41,490 nucleotides of DNA. It comes from Halobacteriales archaeon QS_9_68_17. Lineage in GTDB: Archaea; Halobacteriota; Halobacteria; Halobacteriales; Natronoarchaeaceae. The first letter of the stretch is position 1; the number at the start of each line of letters is the position of its first letter. Position numbers and translations under genes: made by a program. Shown here piece after piece: positions 1 to 8,777 of the stretch. Below the pieces are notes generated by a model. It worked only from the letters and a program-made list of their open reading frames with translations. It had not been told where the DNA came from and ran no database searches. The DNA is taken from assembly GCA_003023565.1 (NCBI GenBank), contig PXSA01000011.1, positions 130,004 to 171,493 on the forward strand, in the 5' to 3' direction.

Positions 1-1
1 C

Positions 2-1150
2 GTCGGCGACCGAGTGGCCGCCGTCGAGGAGCGGGTCGAAACCGTGGGCGACCAGGTCGAGACGGTCGGCGAGCGGGTGGCCGCCGTCGAGGACCTCGGC
101 GACCGTCTCGACGCGGACGGCGACGAGGAGACGCTCGACGCCCTCTCGGACCGAGTGGGCGAGGTCGAGAGCGAACTGGCGGCGCTCGCCGACCGCGACG
201 AGGGCGCTCTGGATGCGGTCCGAGACAGGCTCGACGAACTGGACGAGCGCCTCGGAGCCGTCGACGCTGTCGAGGAGTCGCGGGCGGCGGGAATCGAATC
301 CCGGGTCGACGAGCTGGCCGACGACGTCGCGGCGCTCGACGACGAGGTGAGCGCGGTCGGCGACGCCTCCGACGGTGTCGACTCGTCCGCGGTCGAGGAG
401 CGGTTCGACGCGCTGGAAAAGCAGTTCGCCGCCCTGACCGACGAGGTCGAGGGGGTCGACGAGCGCGTCGACGCGGTCGCCGCTGACGCGTCGGCCGCGA
501 CGGACGCCGACGAAGCGGTCGCGGACCTCGCGGACCGACTGGACGCACTGGGGGACCGCGTGGACGCGGCCGAACGCGCCGTCGACGGCGTGCGGGGCGC
601 GGTCGACGAGAAAACGACGACGCTGCGGGACGGTATCGAGGAGGTCGCGGACCGCCTCGAACGCGTGAGCGAACGGGCGAGTACGGCGGGAGAAACCGCC
701 GAGGAGGCCGCCGCGCTCGCGTCGACGGTCGAGTCCGTCGAGGACCGGATCGACGCCGTCGAGAAGCGACTGGACGCCGTCGAGTCCGGTGGCACCGGCG
801 ACGCCGCGGACGCGGTCGCGGACCTCCGCGAGAGCGTCGAGGGCGTGCGAAGCCGACTGTCCGAGGTAGAGGGCCGAGGCGAGGCGCACGAGGAGACGCT
901 CGAACGCGTCGAGAAGACGGTGCTGGAACTCGACACGACGGTCTCCTCGCTGGAGAACCGCGTCGACGACCTCGACGCGGCCGGCGACGGGGAGGCGGAG
1001 GTCCGCGACGACGCCGGCGACCCCGACGAACTCGAAGAGCAGTTCGAGGCCATCTTCGAGGACACCGAGGACGGCGAGGACCCGCTAGACGGGCAAGGCG
1101 GCCCCGAGGTGACCCGCGAGGAGGACCTCGACCTCGACCTCGACGGGTAA
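2..1150 (+). CDS. Long coiled-coil protein, 5' end outside window
   Basis: The open frame runs from the left edge with no stop before it, so the N-terminus is missing; a GTG at position 14 is internal to the same repeat pattern and is not a convincing start. The 380-odd visible residues are almost entirely heptad-type coiled coil with recurring units of the form DRVDAVEERLD, very rich in Asp, Glu, Ala and Val. They end in an acidic, disordered tail (about the last 60 residues, closing in a DLDLDLDG run). No enzymatic motif, membrane segment or zinc site is visible. Such proteins in haloarchaea are usually structural or scaffold-like, but I cannot assign a function. It lies 38 bases upstream of the ATPase gene on the same strand. 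Confidence 0.75.
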   Translation, partial: VGDRVAAVEERVETVGDQVETVGERVAAVEDLGDRLDADGDEETLDALSDRVGEVESELAALADRDEGALDAVRDRLDELDERLGAVDAVEESRAAGIESRVDELADDVAALDDEVSAVGDASDGVDSSAVEERFDALEKQFAALTDEVEGVDERVDAVAADASAATDADEAVADLADRLDALGDRVDAAERAVDGVRGAVDEKTTTLRDGIEEVADRLERVSERASTAGETAEEAAALASTVESVEDRIDAVEKRLDAVESGGTGDAADAVADLRESVEGVRSRLSEVEGRGEAHEETLERVEKTVLELDTTVSSLENRVDDLDAAGDGEAEVRDDAGDPDELEEQFEAIFEDTEDGEDPLDGQGGPEVTREEDLDLDLDG

Positions 1151-1188
1151 CCGGGAAGTACACAAGCGTCCGACGGGTATCGGGGCGT

Positions 1189-2322
1189 ATGAGTTCTATC
1201 GACGTTGAAGCCGTCGACGATGTCGAGGCGGACGAAGACGCCGTCGACGCCGCGGCACGCTCGCTCGACCCGAGCGCCGACTACGTTCTCTACGGCGGAA
1301 AAGGCGGCGTCGGCAAGACGACGATGGCCGCCGCGACGGGACTGGCGAGCGCCGAGGCCGGGACCACGACGCTCGTCGTCTCGACGGACCCCGCACACTC
1401 CCTGTCGGACACGTTCGAAACGGACGTGCCGCCTCGCCCCGCGCGCATCCGCGACGAGGTACCGCTGTACGCCGCCGAGATCGACCCCGACGCGGCCATC
1501 GAGGACGGGACGGCCGCGTTCATGGCCGAGGCCGGCGGCGAGGGCGCGATGGGCGGCCTCGGCGACCTGCTCGGGGGAGAGGGCGGGCCGATGGAGTCGC
1601 TGATGGGCGGCGCGATGCCGGGGGCCGACGAGGCCGCGGCGATGCAGACGCTCGTCGAGTATCTCGACGACGAGCGCTTCGACCGCGTCGTCGTCGACAC
1701 CGCGCCGACCGGCCACACCCTGCGACTGCTGGAACTGCCCGAGGTCATGGATACGATGGTCGGCCGAATGCTCAGCCTCCGCGAGCGCCTCGGCGGGATG
1801 ATGGACGGCGTGAAGGGGCTGTTCGGCGGCGGCGTCGAGGAAGAGGACGTCGACCGGGGCGTCGACGACCTCCGCGAACTGAGCGACCGCATCGAGCGCC
1901 TCCGCGCGACGCTTCGCGACCCCGAGCGCACGGACTTCCGCGTCGTGATGGTGCCCGAGGAGATGAGCGTCTTCGAGTCCGAGCGCCTGCTCACCCAGTT
2001 AGACGAGTTCGAGATACCCGTCGGCACCGTCGTCGTCAACAAGGTGATGGAGGACCTCGCCGACGTGGCCGACGACACCGTCGAGCTACGCTCGACGGGC
2101 GATCGGAACTCGGCGAGTTCCGACCACGTGGACGCCTCGCGGTTCGTCTCGCCGAACCTCGACTCCTGCGAGTTCTGCCAGCGCCGGTGGGACGTCCAGC
2201 AGGACGCCCTCGCGTCGGCCCAGGACGTGTTCCGCGGCCACGACATCAGGCGCGTGCCGCTGTTCGCCGACGAGGTGCGCGGCGAGCGGATGCTGCGGAT
2301 CGTCGCGGCCTGTCTGAACTGA
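1189..2322 (+). CDS. Get3/ArsA-family anion-transporting ATPase homologue
   Basis: A 377-residue P-loop ATPase of the SIMIBI class. A deviant Walker A motif GGKGGVGKTT lies at about residues 36-45, switch I DPAHSLSD at 67-74, and a switch II region DTAPTGHTLRLL at about 170-181. Cys327 and Cys330 form the CxxC motif followed by RRW...Q that in Get3 holds a dimer-bridging zinc. The arsenite-binding cysteines of classical ArsA are not evident, so a Get3-like targeting factor is more likely than an arsenite pump subunit. Residues 115-146 form a Gly/Met-rich stretch with alternating Met and Leu, in the region corresponding to the client-binding helices of Get3 relatives. The protein should be cytosolic and dimeric. 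The substrate in haloarchaea is unknown; tail-anchored membrane proteins are an inference. Confidence 0.88.
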   Translation: MSSIDVEAVDDVEADEDAVDAAARSLDPSADYVLYGGKGGVGKTTMAAATGLASAEAGTTTLVVSTDPAHSLSDTFETDVPPRPARIRDEVPLYAAEIDPDAAIEDGTAAFMAEAGGEGAMGGLGDLLGGEGGPMESLMGGAMPGADEAAAMQTLVEYLDDERFDRVVVDTAPTGHTLRLLELPEVMDTMVGRMLSLRERLGGMMDGVKGLFGGGVEEEDVDRGVDDLRELSDRIERLRATLRDPERTDFRVVMVPEEMSVFESERLLTQLDEFEIPVGTVVVNKVMEDLADVADDTVELRSTGDRNSASSDHVDASRFVSPNLDSCEFCQRRWDVQQDALASAQDVFRGHDIRRVPLFADEVRGERMLRIVAACLN

Positions 2323-2361
2323 CGGGGCGGCCACTCGACGACGTCAATCGAGTTCCGTGCT

Positions 2362-2379
2362 AACGGTTTTTCGTCCGTT
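2362..2379. terminator. Possible bidirectional terminator between convergent genes
   Basis: A short inverted repeat AACGG/CCGTT flanks a T5 run in the 105-base gap between the convergent ATPase and glycerate kinase genes. T-tracts terminate archaeal RNA polymerase; the small hairpin is weak support. Confidence 0.3.
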
Positions 2380-2427
2380 CTCCTCCTTCGAAACCGGGTT
2401 TCGGTTACCGCAGTAACGACGGCGGCG

Positions 2428-3762
2428 TCACTCGACGACGAGGACCCGCAGGTCGTTCAGGTTCGTGCCCGTCGGCCCCGACAGAAGGAGCGCGCCTCGT
2501 TCGTCGAGGTAGGGGTGAACGTCGTTCGCCGCCAGCGCGTCGCGCGCGGCGCTCGGGTCGTCGACCGTCGCCGCGTCCACCAGCGCGCCAGCGGCGTCGG
2601 TGGCACCGTCGATGCCGTCGGTGTCGACGGCGGCGACCGCCACCTCGCCGCCGGCGTCGCCCCCGGCGAGTTCGAGGGCCGCGCTGACGGCGAACTCCTG
2701 GTTGGGGCCGCCCTCGCCGTCGCCGCGGACGGTCACCGTGGTCTCGCCACCCGACAGTAGCACGGCGGGCGGGTCGACCGGGTCGCCGGTCGCGAGCGCC
2801 TCCTCAGCCATGGCAACGTGGGTCTTTGCGGCCTCGCGGGCCTCGCCGCGGACGCGAGCGGAGAGAACGAGCGGATCGTAGCCGCGCTCCGCGGCGACCG
2901 CTCGGGCAGCGTCGAGCGGCGTCGTCCCGTCGGCGACGACGTGGGCCGTCACGCGGTCGAACGCGGCGTCGTCGGAGCCCGGGGTCTCGTCGATCCCGCC
3001 CGCAGCGCCGCGTTTCAGGCGGTCGGTGACCGTGGCCGGCGCGTCGACGCCGTAGCGGGTGAGGACGTCGAGCGCCTCCGCGAACGTCGACCGGTCCGGC
3101 GCTGTCGGCCCGCTGGCGACCACGCTCAGGTCGTTGCCCACCACGTCGCTCAGCACGATCCCCACGACGGTCGCGGGGGCCGCCCGGCGGGCCAAGCGAC
3201 CCCCCTTGAGCGCGGAGAGATGCTTCCTGACGGCGTTTATCTCGCCGATGTCCGCGCCGCTGTCGAGCAGGGCGTCCGTGACGCTCCGAAGGTCGGAAAG
3301 CGACACGTCCCCGGCCGGCGCGGGTAGGAGGGCGCTTCCGCCGCCGGTGATAGCAGCCAGCACGAGCGTCGACTCGTCCGCGGCGTCGACCGCGCCGAGC
3401 ACTGCGCGGCCCCCCTCGACGCCGCGCTCGCTCGGCACTGGGTGGTCGCCTTCCCGGACCGTTACCCGGTCGGTCTCCGCCGGGTCGTCCGTGACGACGA
3501 CGCCGCCGTCGATCCGGTCGCCGAGCGTCGACTCCAGTGCCACGGCGACGTGCGCGGCGGCGTTGCCGCCGCCGACGACGACCACCTCCTCGAACGCTCG
3601 GAGGTCGTACTCCCCGCCGTCGACTCGAAGGGTCTCGCCGTCGAGCGAGACGGCGTCGTCGAGGACCGTTCGGGGGTAGCAGGCCTCGATACCGGCCTCG
3701 ACACAGGCCAGAGCGACGTCTCTGGTCTCGGTCGACGCTAAGCGGTCTCGCCCCGCGATCAT
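2428..3762 (-). CDS. Glycerate kinase (GckA/TtuD, DUF4147-MOFRL family)
   Basis: A 444-residue enzyme of the GckA/TtuD glycerate kinase family, which phosphorylates D-glycerate with ATP (archaeal members make 2-phosphoglycerate). Visible signatures are a nucleotide-binding GGGNAAAHVA near residue 63, ITGGGSALLPAP in the middle, KGGRLARRAAPA, and the C-terminal MOFRL domain with LLSGGETTVTV and GGPNQEFAVSAAL. The ATG at 3762 overlaps the stop of the upstream SDR gene as ATGA, which fixes the start; an upstream in-frame Met at 3810 lies inside the SDR gene and is rejected. Pairing with a dehydrogenase suggests a small operon for hydroxy-acid or sugar-acid metabolism, but the SDR substrate is not known. 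Confidence 0.9.
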   Translation of the reverse strand: MIAGRDRLASTETRDVALACVEAGIEACYPRTVLDDAVSLDGETLRVDGGEYDLRAFEEVVVVGGGNAAAHVAVALESTLGDRIDGGVVVTDDPAETDRVTVREGDHPVPSERGVEGGRAVLGAVDAADESTLVLAAITGGGSALLPAPAGDVSLSDLRSVTDALLDSGADIGEINAVRKHLSALKGGRLARRAAPATVVGIVLSDVVGNDLSVVASGPTAPDRSTFAEALDVLTRYGVDAPATVTDRLKRGAAGGIDETPGSDDAAFDRVTAHVVADGTTPLDAARAVAAERGYDPLVLSARVRGEAREAAKTHVAMAEEALATGDPVDPPAVLLSGGETTVTVRGDGEGGPNQEFAVSAALELAGGDAGGEVAVAAVDTDGIDGATDAAGALVDAATVDDPSAARDALAANDVHPYLDERGALLLSGPTGTNLNDLRVLVVE

Positions 3763-4664
3763 CGCACGTCGGCGAGTTTCGTCACCAGTCGGTACGCGGC
3801 GTCGCGCCACTTGGCCGGCAGGACGCCGGCGTAGCTCAGGAACCCCGAGAACGGGCCGACGGGGTAGCGCGCCTCCGGTTCCGTCGAACTGGCCGCGTTC
3901 AGGACCACCTCGCCGACGCGGCGAGGCGACACCGCACCGGGGCCGCTCCCGCCGATCGACGACGTGTCGTCGAGGATCCTGTACAGGGAGTCGTACGCCT
4001 CGGTCCGGGGCAGCCCCTCGATCTCCTCCTCGACGCGGTCCGGGAAGTTCGTCTCGACGGGACCCGGTTCGACGAGGACGACGTCGACGTCGAAGTCGGA
4101 CACCTCGGCGCGGAGCGCGTCGCTGACCCCCTCCAGCGCGAACTTCGACCCGCAGTAGATCCCGCTGCCCGGGAGCGATACCCGCCCCGCGAGGCTGGAG
4201 ACGTTGACGATGGTCCCGTCACCCTGGTCTCGCATGTGGGGCAGCACTTGCCGCGCGAGGCGGTGCGGACCGTACACGTTCACGTCGAACTGGGCGTGGA
4301 CGTCCTCGACGGGGACGTCCTCGACCGGCCCCATCTGCGCGTAGCCGGCGTTGTTCACGAGGCAATCGATCCGGCCCCAGTCGGCGACGACCTCCTCGAC
4401 GACGGCCTCGACCTGGTCGTCGTCGGTCACGTCGAGCGCGGCGGTCTCGCAGCCGGCCCCGGCCAGGCCCTCAAGGTCGGAGACGTCGCGGGACGTGGCG
4501 AACACGCGCCACCCCTCGTTCAGGAACTCCATCGCGGTCGCCCGGCCGATGCCGGACGAACAGCCGGTGATGAGCACGGTCTCCTCGCGCGTGAGAGACT
4601 CGTCCGCGACCGCGGTGGACTCGTCGTCGGCCGTGACGCCCTCGTCCGCGTCCTCGCTTGCCAT
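3759..4664 (-). CDS. Short-chain dehydrogenase/reductase
   Basis: A 301-residue classical SDR oxidoreductase. The Rossmann motif TGCSSGIGRATA follows an acidic N-terminal extension of about 30 residues. NNAGYAQMGPVED is the structural NAG motif, the catalytic Ser lies in NVSSLAGRVSLPGSG, and YCGSKFALEG supplies Tyr and Lys. The C-terminal region resembles the SDR subgroup that includes retinol-dehydrogenase-like enzymes (EPGPVETNF). The ATG at 4664 gives the acidic start MASEDADEG; longer in-frame extension to 5102 is antisense to endonuclease V and is not real. A TATA-like TTTTAC on the minus strand lies about 30 bases upstream. The 3' end overlaps the glycerate kinase start by four bases. 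Substrate unknown. Confidence 0.9.
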   Translation of the reverse strand: MASEDADEGVTADDESTAVADESLTREETVLITGCSSGIGRATAMEFLNEGWRVFATSRDVSDLEGLAGAGCETAALDVTDDDQVEAVVEEVVADWGRIDCLVNNAGYAQMGPVEDVPVEDVHAQFDVNVYGPHRLARQVLPHMRDQGDGTIVNVSSLAGRVSLPGSGIYCGSKFALEGVSDALRAEVSDFDVDVVLVEPGPVETNFPDRVEEEIEGLPRTEAYDSLYRILDDTSSIGGSGPGAVSPRRVGEVVLNAASSTEPEARYPVGPFSGFLSYAGVLPAKWRDAAYRLVTKLADVR

Positions 4665-4734
4665 GGACGGTGTGTCTATGGGAGAACAGTAAAAGGAGGC
4701 GGGTTCGTCGCCCCTCGCGGGGGATCGGCGTCTC

Positions 4735-5502
4735 TCAGCGGACCTCGTCTCTGACCTCGTCGGCGTACTCGTCGGCCAGCCGCGTCGGTTCCGGGAGTTT
4801 GTACTCGCCGCCGAGGCCCTCGACGAGGTCGGCGGCCGTCTCCGCGCCGACGCGGTGGCCCGGGCTGACGTACAGCGGGTTGATCGACGTGCTACCCGAC
4901 TCGTACTGGCGCGACTGGACGGCGTAGCCGATGACGGTGCCGTCCGGTGCGGTGACGCCGCCGTCCGCTTCGATGGCCACCCGAGCGCCCTCCGGGAGAC
5001 CGTCGACCGATCCCCGCGGCGTCCCACAGAGCAGGCTCTTGGCGACGCCGACGCTCGGGAGGTCGAGACAGACGCCCATGTGGGCGGCGAGGCCGGCCTC
5101 ACGGAAGTGGATCCGGCCGCTCCCGTCGAACAGCGCGAGGGCCGGCGTGACGGAGAGTTCCTCGAACCCCGCGAGGATCGACCGCCCCTCGCGGAAGGAG
5201 AGCAGGCCCGGAACGTACGGGACCTCCAGCGGCGTCACGGCGTAGGCGCGCTCGATCACCTCGCCGCCCCTCGACGCGACGAGGGCGCTCACCGCGCGCT
5301 CGTCGAGAAACGCCTGATCGACGCCGACGACGACCGGCGGCTCCCGCCCCGGGGTCGACAGCGGCCCCTCGGTGACCGTCGCCGGGTCGAAGGGCAGGTC
5401 GTCCTCGAAGACCGCGGCGGCGGCGATGTCGCGCTGGAGGTGTTCCATCTCCTCGCGGGAGAGCGACGCGTCGGGGACGAACTCGGGGTGAACCGGCGAC
5501 AC
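4735..5502 (-). CDS. nfi: Endonuclease V (deoxyinosine-specific)
   Basis: A 255-residue endonuclease V, which nicks DNA or RNA one phosphodiester 3' of inosine/deoxyinosine. Family residues are visible: Asp62 in VVVGVDQAF, Tyr96 in the YVPGLLSFRE wedge, Glu105, Asp126 in ALFDGSG, and Lys155 in GVAKSLL, with SPGHRVG near the C-terminus. The usual HPR segment after the third acidic residue reads HFR here. The start MSPVHPEF is followed by the typical haloarchaeal N-terminus. It lies 6 bases downstream of the rhomboid gene and is probably cotranscribed with it; the functional link is unclear. Confidence 0.93.
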   Translation of the reverse strand: MSPVHPEFVPDASLSREEMEHLQRDIAAAAVFEDDLPFDPATVTEGPLSTPGREPPVVVGVDQAFLDERAVSALVASRGGEVIERAYAVTPLEVPYVPGLLSFREGRSILAGFEELSVTPALALFDGSGRIHFREAGLAAHMGVCLDLPSVGVAKSLLCGTPRGSVDGLPEGARVAIEADGGVTAPDGTVIGYAVQSRQYESGSTSINPLYVSPGHRVGAETAADLVEGLGGEYKLPEPTRLADEYADEVRDEVR

Positions 5503-5508
5503 GGCCGG

Positions 5509-6465
5509 TCAGAACGGCCCCCGTCCGCCGCCGCGGCCCGGGCCGCCGGGGCCGCCCGGACCGCCCGGGCCGCCGCCGAACCGCATCCGCCCGGGCGCGC
5601 TGACGCCCTTGCTCTTGACGTGCTGGCCGTAGGTCAGGCCGATCGCCAGCCCGACGAGGTGGGCCGCGTTCGCGACGTTCGACCCGGCGAGGCTCGGCCC
5701 GATGATGCCGAGGACGCTGATCACCGCGTAGCCGCCGGTGATCACCCAGATCGGGACGGGAACCAGGAAGTACAGCAGGACCCGCATGTCGGGATTCAGG
5801 ACGGTCAGCACGCCCATGATCGCGAGGCCAGCGCCGCTCGCGCCGAGGACGCCGACGGGGTCGCCCTGGAGGACCCCGAGGCCGATCTGTGCGAGGCCGG
5901 CGAGGATGCCGCTCACGAGGAACAGAAGCGTGAAGTCCCGAGAGCCGACGTAGCGCTCGACGTGCCGGCCGAAGAAGTAGATCACGATGCTGTTCATCGC
6001 GATGTGGCCGAGGCCGCCGTGAGAGAACACCGACGTGAACCACGTCCAGACGTACTCGGGGTTCTGCGAGGAGAGGACGAAGACCGAGCGATAGAGCTCG
6101 TACTCCTCGGTCCCGCGGAACCTGACGCCCGACCCGAGCATCGCCTCCGCTATCTTCTGGGCCGCGAACGTGATCCACATCAGGCCGAGGAAGACGAACG
6201 TCATGTTCCCGCGGAAGTAGCCCATCGGCCCGCCGACGCCGGCGTCGAGGCCGAGTCGGTCGGTCAGGCCCGTGGACCGACCGGTTTCGGTCTGCACGCT
6301 GTCGTCGAAGCCGCTGTCGAACACGCCGTCCGGGTCGCCCCACTGGTCCAGTCCCGGACAGCCGTGGTTCTCCGGCAGGCGGTGCTCCGCGCAGTAAGTG
6401 CCGCCGCAGTGCCGGCAGTTGTACGGCATGTTCTCGTCCTTACCACACTGGTCACACGTCGCCAT
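5509..6465 (-). CDS. Rhomboid intramembrane serine protease with N-terminal AN1-like zinc finger
   Basis: A 318-residue polytopic protein. Residues 4-36 contain a Cys/His-rich AN1-type finger (CDQCG, CRHCGGTYCAEHR, HGC). The rhomboid core follows, with HxxxN at 154-158 (HIAMN), catalytic Ser210 in GASGAG and catalytic His269 in AAHLVG, in about six membrane spans between residues 88 and 282. Catalysis is predicted to occur within the membrane. The tail after residue 295 is a Gly-Pro repeat (GGPGGPGGPG type) ending GRGPF. The ATG at 6465 places the zinc finger at the very N-terminus; the 31 extra upstream codons reach into the divergent promoter region and are not used. The first gene of a probable two-gene operon with nfi. 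Confidence 0.9.
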   Translation of the reverse strand: MATCDQCGKDENMPYNCRHCGGTYCAEHRLPENHGCPGLDQWGDPDGVFDSGFDDSVQTETGRSTGLTDRLGLDAGVGGPMGYFRGNMTFVFLGLMWITFAAQKIAEAMLGSGVRFRGTEEYELYRSVFVLSSQNPEYVWTWFTSVFSHGGLGHIAMNSIVIYFFGRHVERYVGSRDFTLLFLVSGILAGLAQIGLGVLQGDPVGVLGASGAGLAIMGVLTVLNPDMRVLLYFLVPVPIWVITGGYAVISVLGIIGPSLAGSNVANAAHLVGLAIGLTYGQHVKSKGVSAPGRMRFGGGPGGPGGPGGPGRGGGRGPF

Positions 6466-6552
6466 TTCCTTGCGCTTGGAGCGGCCCGACAAAAGGGGTT
6501 TGGGTACGCCCGAAACGTAGGTTTTTGCCGGCGCGGGGCCGTAGTTCCGGGC
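6466..6552. promoter_or_regulatory. Divergent promoter region for rhomboid and DUF5788-like gene
   Basis: This 87-base gap separates two divergent starts. On the plus strand GTAGGTTTTTGCC lies about 27-37 bases before the GTG at 6553. On the minus strand CCCCTTTTGTC lies about 22-32 bases before the ATG at 6465. The spacings suit leaderless transcripts; the boxes are imperfect. Confidence 0.4.
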
Positions 6553-6999
6553 GTGCAAGAGTACGAGCGCAAACAGCTCCTCGCGAAGGTCGAGCGCGAG
6601 GGAGCGACCGTGGGCGCGGACATCCCCGAGCGCATCGCGGTCCAGGGCGAGGAGATAGACCTCCAGGAGTTCGTCTTCGAGATCAAGCGCCGAGAGACCA
6701 TCCCGTCGGGGGAGCGCGACCGCGTCGAGACGGCGAAGAAGAACCTCCGTCGCGAGCGCCTCCAGCGCAAGCAGCGACTGGAAGACGGGGACGCCGACGT
6801 CAGCTACGAGGAGGGCGAGCGCCTCGTCGAGGCGATCGTCGGCATCGACCGGGCGCTGAACGCCCTGGAGAACCTCTCGCCGACCGACCTCGAACGCGAG
6901 GAGGAGAGACAGGAGATGCAGGACCGCAAGCGCTGGATGAACTTCCTGAAGAAGGCGCTCGGGCAGAAAGACGCCTCCGGCGGGAGGACGAACCGATGA
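6553..6999 (+). CDS. Small conserved haloarchaeal protein (DUF5788-like)
   Basis: A 148-residue, charged, mostly helical soluble protein starting at a GTG (VQEYERKQLL). It has an ERIAVQGEEIDLQEFVFE segment, a basic/acidic helical middle, and ends in RKRWMNFLKKALGQ. From memory it resembles the haloarchaeal family DUF5788; I could not verify this. The stop codon overlaps the polX start as ATGA, so it is very likely translated together with PolX, and a role in nucleic-acid maintenance is possible by context only. The same frame stays open back to 4855, but that stretch is antisense to endonuclease V and the rhomboid and is not coding. Confidence 0.78.
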   Translation: MQEYERKQLLAKVEREGATVGADIPERIAVQGEEIDLQEFVFEIKRRETIPSGERDRVETAKKNLRRERLQRKQRLEDGDADVSYEEGERLVEAIVGIDRALNALENLSPTDLEREEERQEMQDRKRWMNFLKKALGQKDASGGRTNR

Positions 7000-8777
7000 G
7001 AAACGCCGAGATCGCGGCCCGACTGGCGGAGATGGCCGACCTGCTCGAAGCGAAAGACGTGGAGTACAAGCCCCGCGCGTACCGCCGCGCCGCGGAGAAC
7101 CTCCGCGAGTACCCCCGGCCGGTCGAGGAGCGGGCGGCGGAGGGGTCCGACGCGGTCCGGACCGTCGAGGGCGTCGGCGAGGCGATAGCCGACAAGGTCG
7201 TCGAGTACGCAGAGACCGGGTCGATCGGCGAACTCGACGAACTGCGCGAGGAGCTGCCCGTCGAGATGGCGGCGCTGACCCGCGTCGAGGGCGTTGGCCC
7301 GAAGACGGTCGGGTCGCTGTACGAGGCGCTCGGGATCCGGACGCTGGCGGACCTCGAGACCGCCGCCGAGAACGGCGAGATCCGGGAGGTGAGCGGCTTC
7401 GGCGCGAAGACCGAGCAGAACGTCCTCGACAAGGTCGACTTCGCCCGACAGGCGACCGAGCGCCAGCGGATCGGTGACGCTCGACCGCTCGCCGACGACG
7501 CTCTCTCCCTGCTCCGCGACCACGAGGCGACGGGCCGGTGCGAGGTCGCCGGGTCGCTCCGGCGGTGGCGCGAGACGATCGGCGACGTGGACGTTCTCGT
7601 CGCCAGCGAGGACTCGCAGGCGGTCGTCGACGCCTTCACCGAGTGGTCCCGCGCCGACGACGTGATCGAGGCCGGATCGATCAAGGCGAGCGTCCGCGCC
7701 GAGGGCGTCCGGGTCGACCTCCGCGTCGTCGTCCCCGAGGAGTACGGGAGCGCCCTCCAGTACTTCACCGGGAGCAAGGAACACAACGTCCGCCTCCGCA
7801 ACTACGCCATCGAGCGCGACATGAAGCTGAACGAGTACGGCGCGTTCGACGTCAGCGAAGCGCGCAGCGCCTCGGAGAGTCGGACGGAGTCCGACGGCAC
7901 CGAAGACGACTCCGACCAGCGCGCCGGCGACCGCGTCGCGGGCGAGACGGAAGCGAGCATGTACGAGGCGCTCGGCCTGCCCCACATCCCGCCGGAACTC
8001 CGCGAGGACCGCGGGGAGATACAGGCGGCGACCGAGGGGGAGTTACCGGACCTGGTCGAAGAAGACGACGTCCGCGGCGACCTGCACACCCACACGAACT
8101 GGTCGGACGGCGGCAACACGGTCCGCGAGATGGCCGAGGCCGCGGCGGAGATGGGCTATGATTACCACTGCGTCACCGACCACGCCACCGGCCCGGGGAT
8201 GGTCGGCGGCGTCGGCCTCTCGGACGCGGAACTGCGCGAGCAGATGACCGAGATCCGCGAGGTCGACGACGACGTGCCCGTCGACCTGTTCGCGGGCGTC
8301 GAGGCGAACATCGACGCCGAGGGCGGGATCAGCGTCGACGACGAGGTGCTCGCCGACCTCGACCTCGTCGTCGCGTCGCCCCACAGCGCCCTCGACCAGG
8401 GGAAGGAGGCCGCCACGGAGCGCCTCGTCGCCGCCATCGAACACCCGTCGGTGGACGTGGCCGGCCACCCGAGCGGCCGGATGATCAACAAGCGGCCGGG
8501 GATCGAGTTCGACGTGCCGACCGTCGTCGAGGCCGCGGCGGACGAGGGCGTGGCGCTGGAGATAAACAGCAACCCCGCGCGCCTCGACCTCCGGGACAGC
8601 GCGGTGAAAGCCGCCGTCGAGAGGGGCGCGACCATCGCCGTCACCACCGACGCGCACGGTCCGGGGGAGTTCGCGCTGGTCCGCTACGGGATCCACACGG
8701 CCCGCCGCGGGTGGGCCGAGGCCGCGGACGTACTCAACGCCCGCGGCCCCGACGGACTGCGTGGGTTCCTCCACTGA
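6996..8777 (+). CDS. polX: Family X DNA polymerase with PHP domain (PolX)
   Basis: A 593-residue bacterial/archaeal-type PolX. The N-terminal 8-kDa-like and helix-hairpin-helix regions occupy about residues 1-150 (VEGVGEAIADKV, VEGVGPKTVGSL, VSGFGAKTEQNV). The nucleotidyltransferase core carries GSLRRWRETIGDVDVLVAS around 185-205, and TGSKEHNVRLRNYA follows. An acidic, Ser-rich spacer lies around 285-320. The PHP phosphoesterase domain starts at GDLHTHTNWSDGG near 361 and retains CVTDHA, HPSGR and VTTDAHG metal-binding segments. These enzymes fill short gaps and have 3'-5' exonuclease or AP-site activity through the PHP domain. The ATG overlaps the previous stop, and the stop overlaps the next ATG (TGATG), so this is a tightly coupled three-gene unit. 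Confidence 0.95.
   Translation: MRNAEIAARLAEMADLLEAKDVEYKPRAYRRAAENLREYPRPVEERAAEGSDAVRTVEGVGEAIADKVVEYAETGSIGELDELREELPVEMAALTRVEGVGPKTVGSLYEALGIRTLADLETAAENGEIREVSGFGAKTEQNVLDKVDFARQATERQRIGDARPLADDALSLLRDHEATGRCEVAGSLRRWRETIGDVDVLVASEDSQAVVDAFTEWSRADDVIEAGSIKASVRAEGVRVDLRVVVPEEYGSALQYFTGSKEHNVRLRNYAIERDMKLNEYGAFDVSEARSASESRTESDGTEDDSDQRAGDRVAGETEASMYEALGLPHIPPELREDRGEIQAATEGELPDLVEEDDVRGDLHTHTNWSDGGNTVREMAEAAAEMGYDYHCVTDHATGPGMVGGVGLSDAELREQMTEIREVDDDVPVDLFAGVEANIDAEGGISVDDEVLADLDLVVASPHSALDQGKEAATERLVAAIEHPSVDVAGHPSGRMINKRPGIEFDVPTVVEAAADEGVALEINSNPARLDLRDSAVKAAVERGATIAVTTDAHGPGEFALVRYGIHTARRGWAEAADVLNARGPDGLRGFLH

Noticed and set aside
4855..6552. Long plus-strand open frame upstream of the DUF5788-like gene
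   Set aside because: It is antisense to endonuclease V and the rhomboid, both with clear catalytic motifs; its translation is Arg/Asp/Ala-rich GC-frame noise.
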